Below, in pieces: positions 21,205 through 30,900 of a stretch of DNA of 64,000 nt (position 1 is the stretch's first letter; every line of letters starts with the position of its first letter). A program made the translations under genes and the position numbers. The notes beneath the pieces were generated by a model. That model worked only from the letters and a program-made list of their open reading frames with translations, did no database searches and had not been told where the DNA came from. Origin of the DNA: Bacteroidales bacterium (GTDB lineage Bacteria > Bacteroidota > Bacteroidia > Bacteroidales > UBA3824); contig JAFPYR010000128.1 of assembly GCA_017412115.1 (NCBI GenBank), positions 1 to 64,000 on the forward strand, given 5' to 3'.

Positions 21205-23835
21205 TTATAATTTTAGAACCGTTTGTGCCACATTGTCAATGACTTCAAAATCGGGTTCTTCCCAATCATCGGGATTGTCGGAGCCATCGTCGTCGTTTTC
21301 GGGAACATCGGGGTTGTGCTCAAATTTCATCGTTGCAACCGAATAAATGCTTACTCTTTTGCCGTGTGCACGATAACTCTTTTCTCCGATAAATTCCACA
21401 GCATCAATCGTTTCTTCGGGTCTGCCTTCGTTTTTGCCGCCGAATGTAACTTTCAAAATAGGATTTTGATCTACCGTTAAATCGTAAAGTTTGCTTTGCA
21501 GGCTGTCGCCTAACAAATATAATTCTTTGTCAGTATCCTCTATTTTGAAACGTTTTAAATAACAGAATCCCAAATCCTCGTCGTAATAAGCCAAAGAATA
21601 AATTTCTTCGGGATTGAATTTTCTGATTAAAATTATATCATCGTCGAAATGAGTGCTCAAATCATAACCTGTAACTCTGTAATGACCTGTTTTCCTAATA
21701 GTTACGATTTTGTCATCGCCCGAAAATTCACCCAAAAATTCACCTATTTCCTGCGTATTGAGTTTTGAAACCGAGGAATCGAACCAAATCTTCAGTCCGC
21801 CTAACGTGCTGACACCATTTGTTACTTTGTTGATTCTCAAAACGGGATATTTCGTAACGATATTACCCATTGACGCACGGTTTTTCACCGCTAACGTTCC
21901 GAAATCAAATTCCCAACTGCGTTTTTTGAGTTTGGCTTTCGGCCTTAAAATTACTTTTACGGTTTCGGCCTCGCCGTTGGAATTTCCCGAAAAATACGTT
22001 ACCGTGGTCCCCGGAGTTCCTTGTGTTAAATCGTATTCTTTATCTCTTGTTATACCTTTAACAGAAAACCTTTTAGCGTATGTTATGCCCGTTGCGCCGT
22101 CGCGGTAAATAGCATTGTAAATCGTTCTTTCGTCGTTTTTGCGGAAAATATTGATGTACATTGCATCTTGTCCGATAAAAAACTTATCCGAAATTTTTGA
22201 AATCGTATATTTACCGTTTTTGCGGAAAACGATTACGTCGTCAAGGTTAGAACAGTTGCAAACAAATTCGTCTTTTTTGAGCGACATTCCTGCAAAACCG
22301 TCTTCCCAATTTACGTAAAGTTTTTCGTTAGCAACCACAACTTCTTGAGCCACAATGTTGTCAAAGTTTTTGATTTCGGTGTGGCGGGGATATTTTTTGC
22401 CGTATTTTTCTTTTATGCCTTGATAATATTCTATTGCATAATCAATTATATGGTCGAGTTTGTATTGAGCCTCTTCCATTTGTTTTTCAAGGCCTTTGAT
22501 ATAATTATCGGCTCTAAAAGCGTCGTATTTGGATATTCTCTTGATTTTGAGTTCGGTAAGTCTTGTTATGTCGTCAATTGTTACCGGCTTTTTGAGTAAG
22601 TGTTTAAACGGGTCTAACGCCGTGTCAATGGTTTGAACTATAGCCTCCCAAGTCTCGCAATCTTCAATCAGATTATAAATATGGTTTTCGATGAAGATTT
22701 TTTCCAAAGATGCATCGTGCCAACTATCAGCGAGTTCGTTTAATAGGATATTAAGTTCCATTGTAAGCAGGCTCACCGTTTTGTCTACCGAATGTTTTAG
22801 GATTTCGGTTGATGACAAAAAACACGGTTTGTCATTGAGGATGACGCAGGAGTTAGCCGAAATTGAAACTTCGCAATCCGTGAAAGCATAAAGAGCGTCA
22901 ATCGTAACATCGGGTGAAACGTCAGCGTTAAGATACAAGAGTATTTCAACGTCGGCAGCCGTTTTGTCTTCGATTTTTTTGATTTTGATTTTGCCTTTAT
23001 CGTTAGCGGAAATAATGGATTCGATAAGACTTCCGGTCGTTGTTCCGAAAGGAATTTCCGTTATTGCGAGGACTCTTTTGTCTTGTTTTTCAATTTTAGC
23101 TCTAACGCGCAGTTTTCCGCCGCGTTTTCCGTCTTGATAACGTGAAACGTCAATAGAACCGCCTGTTAAAAAGTCGGGATAAAGTTCAAATTCTTCGTTT
23201 CTGAGGTACGAAATCGAAGCGTCCATCAACTCGTTGAAGTTGTGGGGCAGAATTTTTGACGACAAACCTACGGCAATACCTTCCACGCCTTGAGCCAAAA
23301 GCAAGGGAAATTTTACGGGGAGAGTTATCGGTTCTTTGTTTCTGCCGTCGTAACTTAATTTCCATTGAGTGGTTTTGGGATTGAAAACAACGTCTAAAGC
23401 GAGTTTAGAAAGTCTTGCTTCGATGTAACGGGGAGCCGCAGCCGAGTCACCGGTTAAAATATTTCCCCAGTTACCCTGCGTGTCAATCATTAAATCTTTT
23501 TGACCGAGTTGCACCAAAGCATCTCCGATAGAAGCATCTCCGTGCGGGTGATATTGCATTGTAAAACCGACGATGTTAGCAACTTTGTTGTAACGACCGT
23601 CGTCCAAACGTTTCATTGCATGGAGAATACGTCTTTGAACGGGTTTCAGACCGTCGTCTATTTCGGGGACTGCGCGTTCAAGGATAACGTAAGATGCGTA
23701 ATCGATGAACCAGTTTTTGAACATTCCCGAAACTGATTTCAATTGCAAGTGGTTTTGAACACCGCCCGAGATTTTCTCGTCTGAATCATCGACGGTTTCC
23801 TTATTTTTATCTTCCGGATTTATATTTTCTGACAT
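21205..23835 (-). CDS. parC: Topoisomerase IV subunit A (ParC-type DNA gyrase/topo A subunit)
   Basis: This 876-aa protein is the DNA-breaking subunit of a type IIA topoisomerase. The N-terminal winged-helix domain contains the active-site Tyr137 in AAAPRYIEARLSKLA, the quinolone-region block YHPHGDASIGDALVQ, and the arch sequence ERAVPEIDDGLKPVQRRILHAM. A tower and coiled coil follow (~370-480). The C-terminal ~380 residues are a beta-pinwheel without an obvious GyrA box, which favours ParC over GyrA. An acidic tail (NDDDGSDNPDDWEEPDFE) closes the protein. parE is not adjacent. A minus-strand -7 box TACTTTTG lies at 23865-23872. Confidence 0.9.
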   Translation of the reverse strand: MSENINPEDKNKETVDDSDEKISGGVQNHLQLKSVSGMFKNWFIDYASYVILERAVPEIDDGLKPVQRRILHAMKRLDDGRYNKVANIVGFTMQYHPHGDASIGDALVQLGQKDLMIDTQGNWGNILTGDSAAAPRYIEARLSKLALDVVFNPKTTQWKLSYDGRNKEPITLPVKFPLLLAQGVEGIAVGLSSKILPHNFNELMDASISYLRNEEFELYPDFLTGGSIDVSRYQDGKRGGKLRVRAKIEKQDKRVLAITEIPFGTTTGSLIESIISANDKGKIKIKKIEDKTAADVEILLYLNADVSPDVTIDALYAFTDCEVSISANSCVILNDKPCFLSSTEILKHSVDKTVSLLTMELNILLNELADSWHDASLEKIFIENHIYNLIEDCETWEAIVQTIDTALDPFKHLLKKPVTIDDITRLTELKIKRISKYDAFRADNYIKGLEKQMEEAQYKLDHIIDYAIEYYQGIKEKYGKKYPRHTEIKNFDNIVAQEVVVANEKLYVNWEDGFAGMSLKKDEFVCNCSNLDDVIVFRKNGKYTISKISDKFFIGQDAMYINIFRKNDERTIYNAIYRDGATGITYAKRFSVKGITRDKEYDLTQGTPGTTVTYFSGNSNGEAETVKVILRPKAKLKKRSWEFDFGTLAVKNRASMGNIVTKYPVLRINKVTNGVSTLGGLKIWFDSSVSKLNTQEIGEFLGEFSGDDKIVTIRKTGHYRVTGYDLSTHFDDDIILIRKFNPEEIYSLAYYDEDLGFCYLKRFKIEDTDKELYLLGDSLQSKLYDLTVDQNPILKVTFGGKNEGRPEETIDAVEFIGEKSYRAHGKRVSIYSVATMKFEHNPDVPENDDDGSDNPDDWEEPDFEVIDNVAQTVLKL

Positions 23836-23864
23836 AAAAATTACTCTAACTTTTTATTAATTTG

Positions 23865-23872
23865 CAAAAGTA
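23865..23872 (-). promoter_or_regulatory. -7 box of the parC promoter
   Basis: Minus-strand TACTTTTG, 30 nt upstream of the ATG. The AT-rich gap 23873-24059 shows nothing else. Confidence 0.5.
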
Positions 23873-24059
23873 CAAACTTTTTTTTTATTTGCGAAAATAT
23901 TTTTTGCGGGATTATATTTTTCTCTCCATAGTCGAAAAAAGAGAGGTGTTTTTTTAGGGTGATGAAAAAAAATAAAAAAAAGTATTTTTTTTGTTGTATT
24001 CCGAAATGCACTTTTTTCGTTTTTTTTACTAACTATCAAGGACAGTTTTTAAAAAAAAC

Positions 24060-25133
24060 TTAAACAACGTTTTTTTTACCCTCTAAATATTCTCCGTAAT
24101 AGGTTCTGACTAAACACGTAAAAGGTATTGCTACGATTAATCCCAAAAAGCCTAAAAGTTTGCCCCAAATACTCAGTGAAAGTAATATCATTGCCGGGTT
24201 CAGACCTGTGTGTTTGCCCATGAAATAGGGCGTAAGTATCAAATCCTGAATTATTTGAACAAATACAAAAACCGCTGCCGTCATAAAAATCGCTGCCCAA
24301 AGCGGAGTGTCAGTTTCAACGGATTTTATGACCGTTAAAAGTAGTGCCGGCAAAAAACCTGCAATCTGAAGATACGGCACAAGGTTTAAAATTCCGACCA
24401 AAATTCCGAGTGTAATTCCGACCGGCAAACCGATAATTTTGAATCCTGAGGCATAAAGTATTGTAACACACAATACCACAAGCAGTTGTCCACGAAAATA
24501 ATTGCTCATTTCTTTCTGAAAACGTTTTATAAATGTATCAAAACGTTCTTTGTATTTTTGCGGAATAAGATTTTTTGCGCCAAGAGAAATCTCGTCATAA
24601 TCTTTCATAATGAAAATTATGTACAAAACGATGATTGTCAGACCGAAAGCCGCTGAAATAACGTTTACTGTCCCGGAAAAAAATCCGGCAATTCTCGGCA
24701 AAATAATTTTTGAAACCATGTCGAAAATTTTGGATAAATTACCGTCCGCAAAATATTTTTCAATGTTTTCGTCAAACGTAAAATTTTTGATATAATCTCT
24801 TAAAAATTCGGGCAAATTTTCACTCCATTGTGTTGATGAGGTCTTTTCTTTCAGCAAGTCATAAAGAGAACTTATTTCCGAAATCATTGACGGAAAAATC
24901 AAAACCGATGCCCCGAAAACTACGGTAGATAAAAGCAAAAGTGTTACGATAACCGATAAAATGCGCTTTTTCAGGTATTTGTTGAAAAAGTTTACTATCG
25001 GGTTGAGAATGTAGGCTATCATAAAAGCAATAGCAAACGGTAATAACACATTTCTTAAATAATAGATTATCAGCAGTGTAACAACCGTTAATGCGATTTT
25101 TAGCCAAATATTTTTTTCTATCGTTTTTAGCAT
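24060..25133 (-). CDS. AI-2E/PerM-family membrane transporter
   Basis: This 357-aa inner-membrane protein has the family layout: paired helices at ~10-50, a helix at ~60-85, a hydrophilic stretch (~90-140), then five more helices to the end. Family blocks seen include PFAIAFMIAYILNPIV, YFRGQLLVVL, GLPVGITLGILVGILNLVPYLQ and GLNPAMILLSL. Family members export autoinducer-2, act as Na+/H+ antiporters or have unknown cargo, so the substrate is open. The start MLKTIEK is preferred because a minus-strand -7 box TACTTTTG (25154-25161) lies just upstream; a longer in-frame start at 25175 would precede the promoter. Confidence 0.88.
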   Translation of the reverse strand: MLKTIEKNIWLKIALTVVTLLIIYYLRNVLLPFAIAFMIAYILNPIVNFFNKYLKKRILSVIVTLLLLSTVVFGASVLIFPSMISEISSLYDLLKEKTSSTQWSENLPEFLRDYIKNFTFDENIEKYFADGNLSKIFDMVSKIILPRIAGFFSGTVNVISAAFGLTIIVLYIIFIMKDYDEISLGAKNLIPQKYKERFDTFIKRFQKEMSNYFRGQLLVVLCVTILYASGFKIIGLPVGITLGILVGILNLVPYLQIAGFLPALLLTVIKSVETDTPLWAAIFMTAAVFVFVQIIQDLILTPYFMGKHTGLNPAMILLSLSIWGKLLGFLGLIVAIPFTCLVRTYYGEYLEGKKNVV

Positions 25134-25289
25134 TTTTTTTAGTTTTTTTACCACAAAAGTACAAAAAAAAATCAAAAAAATCTGCGAAAATCATAATTGA
25201 CGGCAATGGTACATACGAGACAACGATTGAAGTTTATCCGAATCCAACGCCCCCTAAAATAATTGAAGAATAGTATATTTTTAGGAATT

Positions 25290-26345
25290 TTAAACAGAAT
25301 TTTTTAAAAATTCCATCGTATCAACACCGTCGGCAAAGTCAAAAACACTCGGAGTTTGTGCCGAACCTAATTTTACGGTTTCAACGTTAGAAATTTGAGT
25401 TTTTGAAACAACGCATTGCAAATTTTCCCTCAAAAGTATTAATTTTTTTGATAATTCTTCAAGATTTTCATAACGTTCGGCAAACAAAACTCCGACCGGC
25501 GAAGACAAATTTTCGTCTTCTTTCAAAATCAAGAAGTTATTAATCAGAATTTTGTTTTCTGCCATCAAATATATCGCTTTGTTATAATCATAATTATCAG
25601 CGTATTTTGAATTGTTGATTACAAACGAAAAATCTACAATATTTTTGAAAAACTCTTGATAATCATAATCTTTAGGAACAAAAATTTTTGAAACGCTCCG
25701 ACAGCCCAAACCGTAATACGCAAAAATATCTTCTGCCAAAAGTTTGTAATCTTCCGCCATTTCTTCTCCTGAGATAACGGCTACGGAATTTCTGTTGCGC
25801 CTTATGATGTGAGGATATTTTGAAAAATAATATTCAAAATAGCGGCTTGAATTATTGCTTCCCGTTGCAATTATCGCATCAAAACTTTGTTTTTCATCTT
25901 TTTCTTCGATGATTCTATCTGTTAATTCAGGATTGATGTGTTTTAAAATTTCCGTTACCAAATAGGGTAGGAGTTTATCTTTTTGAGAAAATTTTATAAC
26001 GCATTTTTTACCCGAAAACAATATGCAAAAAATATCATGAAAACAAACCAAAGGAATGTTTCCCGCCGCAATTATTTTTACTTTTTTCTTAGAAAGAGTT
26101 CCTTGTCCGTATTTCACTTCAAATGCTGTTAAATCTTTTTCGTTCAGCATATTAGCGAGTGAAATAAGCTGCATTTTAACGAACTTTTCTTCAAACCAGC
26201 CGTTATAATTGTGATAATCTTTTATGATGTTTTTTAAGTTTTCGACGTCGTTTTTGTAAGGCAATAAATCCTCTGACAAAACACCGTTTTCCTCAACCGA
26301 AGCCTTAAAAATTTTTCCCAAGGTTATAAAAGTTTCTTTAAACAT
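25290..26345 (-). CDS. LuxC-family acyl-CoA reductase
   Basis: This 351-aa protein matches the acyl-CoA reductase family (PF05893), which reduces acyl-CoA or acyl-ACP to aldehydes with NADPH. Seen features: KIIAAGNIPLVCFHDIFCILFSGKKCVIKFSQKD (cofactor-binding segment), AIIATGSNNSSRYFEYYF, and YYGLGCRSVSKIFVP, which contains the expected catalytic Cys in GLGCRS. Bacteroidales carry such genes without lux operons; physiological role unclear. It sits 8 bp downstream of the symporter gene on the same strand, so the two probably form an operon. Confidence 0.85.
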   Translation of the reverse strand: MFKETFITLGKIFKASVEENGVLSEDLLPYKNDVENLKNIIKDYHNYNGWFEEKFVKMQLISLANMLNEKDLTAFEVKYGQGTLSKKKVKIIAAGNIPLVCFHDIFCILFSGKKCVIKFSQKDKLLPYLVTEILKHINPELTDRIIEEKDEKQSFDAIIATGSNNSSRYFEYYFSKYPHIIRRNRNSVAVISGEEMAEDYKLLAEDIFAYYGLGCRSVSKIFVPKDYDYQEFFKNIVDFSFVINNSKYADNYDYNKAIYLMAENKILINNFLILKEDENLSSPVGVLFAERYENLEELSKKLILLRENLQCVVSKTQISNVETVKLGSAQTPSVFDFADGVDTMEFLKNSV

Positions 26346-26353
26346 AACTCCTT

Positions 26354-27859
26354 TTAATTTTTTTTAGGTTTACTAATTAAAAACAATCCCAAAACCGTAA
26401 TCAAGGCATTGTAAAGCAAAAGTTCGTATCCCATTTTGTAACCCGAAAACCACTGCATAGAATTAAGGCTCAAAACAAGACATATCACCGGCGACAAAAT
26501 ACAAACCACTGGCACAAATTTATCCTTAACCTGTTTTTTGGAATAAAGTCCGAACAAATAAAGCCCGAGCAAAGGTCCGTAAGTATAACTTGCTACAACA
26601 TAAACTGCATCAATTACGCTGTTGTCGCCGATTAACGAAAACATACAAATCAAAACGCCCATCACAACGGTATTAATAATATGAACGTAAAAACGCGTTT
26701 TTGAAAGTTGTTCTTCGTCTTGCTTTTTGTCTGCACGCAAAATGTCTATTGTAACGGAAGTCGTTAGAGCTGTAACGGCACTTCCTGCTGAAGAAAAAGC
26801 CGCCGCTATCAATCCGATTACAAACAAAACACCTACAATCTGCGGCAAAAACAAATTTCCATCAAGATTAGTACCCGTTGCAAGATACGGAAAAAGTTCG
26901 TCAGCTTTTAATGGATTACCGTTAATATCGCTTAAAACACCGTCAGAAAACATTCCCAAACTTCCGGCGTATTGATAAAGTAAAACTCCCAAAGCCAAAA
27001 ACAACAGATTAACAGGGAAAAAACTGAACCCGTAACTAACAACGTTTTTTTGCGCTTCTTTCAAATTTTTACAACTGAGATTTTTCTGCATCATGTCTTG
27101 ATCCAAACCTGTCATGGCTATTGTCGTAAACATTCCCGCAAAAAACTGTTTGAAGAAATATTGTTTAGAATTAATATCGTCAAAATACCAAAGCCTTGAC
27201 ATATCGGAATTTATAACGGCAGAACACATTGAGGAAAAATCCAAATTCATGGCTTTTCCAACGTAATAAATACACAAAACAACGGCTGCAATCAGTGATA
27301 AAGTTTGAATCATATCCGTCCAAACAAGCGTTTTGACTCCGCCTCTAAAAGTATAAAGCCAAACAATCAGCATCGTAACGGCGACATTCAGCCAAAACGG
27401 TATGCCCAAAGAGTTAAAAATTATCAGTTGAAGAACAAGTGCCGTAAGATACATTCTCACGCCGCAGCCCAAAAACTTGGAAATCAGAAAGAAAATTGCA
27501 CCTATTTTGTAACTTGAATTTCCGAATCTTTGGTCCAAATATGTATAAATTGAGTTTAAATTCAGCTTGTAATAAAGCGGCAACAACACGTATGCAATCG
27601 CAAAATATCCGGCAACAAAGCCTAACGCCATTTGCAAATATCCAAAGCCCGAAAACTGAACCATGCCGGGAACGGAAATAAATGTTACCCCTGAAATCGA
27701 GGTTCCAACCATCGCAATGGCTACAACATACCATGGGGATTTTTTTGAACCCGAAAAAAAATCTTTGTTATTACTGCTTTTTCTCGTTGTTAAATGACTG
27801 ATAAACAATATAATTGCAAAATACACTGCAATTATAGTCAATACCAAAACCGATGACAT
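26354..27859 (-). CDS. Sodium:solute symporter (SSS family)
   Basis: This 501-aa membrane protein has ~13 helices. Family signatures include VAIAMVGTSISGVTFISVPGMVQ near the N-terminus and GLIAAAFSSAGSAVTALTTSVTIDI in the TM8 region that carries the Na+ site. Relatives move proline, sugars, sialic acid or iodide; the substrate is not predictable. The start MSSVLVLTIIAVYF is preferred to an in-frame codon 63 bp upstream because it opens directly into the first helix. It is followed 8 bp later by the acyl-CoA reductase gene. Confidence 0.88.
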   Translation of the reverse strand: MSSVLVLTIIAVYFAIILFISHLTTRKSSNNKDFFSGSKKSPWYVVAIAMVGTSISGVTFISVPGMVQFSGFGYLQMALGFVAGYFAIAYVLLPLYYKLNLNSIYTYLDQRFGNSSYKIGAIFFLISKFLGCGVRMYLTALVLQLIIFNSLGIPFWLNVAVTMLIVWLYTFRGGVKTLVWTDMIQTLSLIAAVVLCIYYVGKAMNLDFSSMCSAVINSDMSRLWYFDDINSKQYFFKQFFAGMFTTIAMTGLDQDMMQKNLSCKNLKEAQKNVVSYGFSFFPVNLLFLALGVLLYQYAGSLGMFSDGVLSDINGNPLKADELFPYLATGTNLDGNLFLPQIVGVLFVIGLIAAAFSSAGSAVTALTTSVTIDILRADKKQDEEQLSKTRFYVHIINTVVMGVLICMFSLIGDNSVIDAVYVVASYTYGPLLGLYLFGLYSKKQVKDKFVPVVCILSPVICLVLSLNSMQWFSGYKMGYELLLYNALITVLGLFLISKPKKN

Positions 27860-27932
27860 TTTTTTTATATTTCTTTTATAATAATTCGCAGCAAAGTTAA
27901 GACTTTTTTTCAAGAAAAGCAAATCACCGTGC

Positions 27933-30900
27933 TCATTCTGCGATTATCTTGAAATTCAAAGTCTTTACGCCGTTCCAAAAGACAGTACCGTTGTAAAAAC
28001 CGTCTTTCAAAACAATGGAATTAATTTTTTTAACCTCAGAAATTCTGTTGACAACAATACCGAGTTGGTTGTAAATTACAATTTCAGCATTAGAAAAATC
28101 ATCATCCGAAAAATTTTCTAATTCGATATAAATAGGCTGATTGCTTACCGCCGGATTAGGATACGTTCTGACTGAAGCCGCCTTTTTTTTCGCAATTTGC
28201 TCTACTATGAAATCATCACTGGGACAAACTCGAAAACGGAGGCTGTCAATATTTAAAACTGAAGCCAAATATATATGCTCTTTGCCGTCGTTAAGATAAG
28301 GCAGCAAATCTATGAACTGTTTGTTCTCGCCTAAAATCTCCACACCGTCCATATACCATTTGTATTCACCGTCCAAAAATTGTCCGTCAAAATTATCCAA
28401 AGCCAAAACATCGTCATAAAGACGGATATTTCTTTCTGAAGGGTAATCGGCTGGGAAAATCATTGTATTCTCAAACATGTAATCGTCTTTGAAAAATTTC
28501 ACGGGAATTTTTTCGTCGCCACCGCTCAATGTGCCTTCTGGAACAGTAAACTTTATGCCCTCGTAAGGAACTTCCTTATTAATGTTCAATTTGTCTATCG
28601 AAATATAATCGACCATGGAATACCTTTTATCAAAGTCCATGTTCATAAGCAAAACATCACCACGACAAAACGACTTTATTGTTGTGTCTGCTTCCATTAC
28701 AAACGAATATTTAGAAGGCATAACCTCGTATTTGACCTCAAGGATAATTTTCATTGTTTGCGATTCGTAATCCGCAGGTTTTAAGTCTGACTCCCAACCA
28801 TTAGAATCACCAAGCGGATTTATGTGAACCAAAATCGTATCGTTACCCGGCAAAAGTGTTTTAAGATACTCTTTGTTGATTTTTATAGCGTTGTCAGTTT
28901 CAAGAAAATTCAAGTTAAGACCGTTCTTTTCTGTTATCGCACCTATTGTATTGCCCTCAAGCGAAATTGAAAAAGTTTGATCCTCAATCATTTCCGATGA
29001 ATAATAGATAGGGGCAGAAGTGATTTCGTTTCCCAAGTTTTCAGCAAACTTGCTGTCGTTGAACACGGAAAACCACGCAGAATATGTCTGTGTCGTGTTG
29101 CCTGCCACATCTTTTGAACGAAAATAAACACTACTTTTCCCGTATGGAAGTGTTATATTTTGGTCAAAATCATTAAAACTTACGCCGTCAAGACTATATT
29201 GAATATTTTCAACACCGCTTGTTTCATCCTCAGCAGAAACACTAAAAGCTGCTCCGAGGCGCAAATAATAGTTTTTCGGTTCGTCAATGCTCAAATCAAT
29301 ATCATAATCACCTACCTGTACAGAAATCTCTGGCGGGTTCTTGTCGATCCTTACAACATAGGATTCTTTTGCAATTATATTGTCGGAATCAAGTATTTTA
29401 CATACTGCATTATTTTCGCCTTCTTGGGTGATTGTGTTGTTTTGAGAATCATTAATTGTCAATATCCAATTGTTGTCGTTGTCGGGACACGTGAAAACAA
29501 CATCTTCTTTGTACCATTTGTCTTCGTCGAAAAAATTTTCAAATGGGTCGATGATAGTAATTTCTATTTGGTAATTATTAGAAGTTAGCGTACAAACATC
29601 TCCTTTTGCTACATTGTTGGTGGTAACAATGCGATTGTTGGAAACAGAAACTTCGCTATTGTCGGAAGTGAAATTGATTGTTAGATTGGAAGCAAAAGGA
29701 AGATTTGCAGAGGCATTTTTGCCCAATTTCATGGTATAAAATTCTTTTGTTGAGGAATAAAATTCTGCTCTATCTGCTTTTACTTTATACGTATAAACTC
29801 CTTCTGAATTTGGAGTCAAAGGGAATTGCTCGGTATCATCGCCCAACGTATAATATACATTGCTTGATGCGTAACCATCTGAAATTTTAAACTGAACTTC
29901 AGAATCATATTCAAATAAATCATCGTCGTTGTTTGCAGTAATATATTCAAAATGATCTGGCAAAATTATCCTAAATTTATCCTTCATCCACTGAGCATAA
30001 AGATTTATATCTTCATTTACAGCGTAATTACCATAACCATACTCATCAGGATCGTCTGTAACAGTCCATTTCAATAAATAATGCCCTTCTTTTTCAGGTT
30101 CTGGATATTGGTCGTCGGAAAGTTTTTCGCCATGAGGCACTTCTACCGAAGAGAGAAATTTAGTACCGTTGTAAAAACTTACAGTATGATTTACAATCGA
30201 CCAGTGCATTTGATAAATTCTGTTGCCCTCATCGCCTGCTGCGATTGTCAAAGTTGAAGACGAGCCGCCGTCGTATGCGCCTGTCGGCGAAACACGTGTC
30301 CAATACAAAAACTTATAACCGTCTCTTTCAGGGTTGGGAATAGTAACATCAACAGAGCCGTTGAAAGTTGACGGTTCATACGACTGATATTCATTAGGCT
30401 TGTCAGCCCATTGATAAAATATTTTGTAATCGCCGGTGGTTAATAAGCCGCCTGCGTTAGCGTGGGCATATTCATACGTTAATTTGGTAGTAGAATATAC
30501 TGTACCGTCATTACCTATAAGTTCTTGGGTTCCAGTAAATATATCAACATTTGCATTTCCCGCATCCCATTTCGGACCTACCAGTATAGTTGTTAGTTTC
30601 GTACAAGCCCAAAACATAGAACTCATCCACCAGTCTGTGCCTTTTGCTTTTTGCGTATCAAAACTGCTTATATCAAGAACCGTGAGTTCTCTACATGACT
30701 GGAACATATAAACCATATACTTTACATTCGCCGTGTTGAATGTTCTTAAATCAAGTTTTTTCAGTTTTTTACAACTGCCAAACATACTCCGCATATCCGT
30801 AACATTTTCAGTATGGAGATTTTCTAAGTTCTCTATGGTGGTTAAATTTTCAAAACCGTCAAACCAATAATAACACGAAGTCGGAGTGATTGTGCTTGCA

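Noticed and set aside
29160..29588. 142-aa plus-strand frame opposite the BspA-like gene
   Set aside because: Antisense shadow of a repetitive coding region; no start context or homology.
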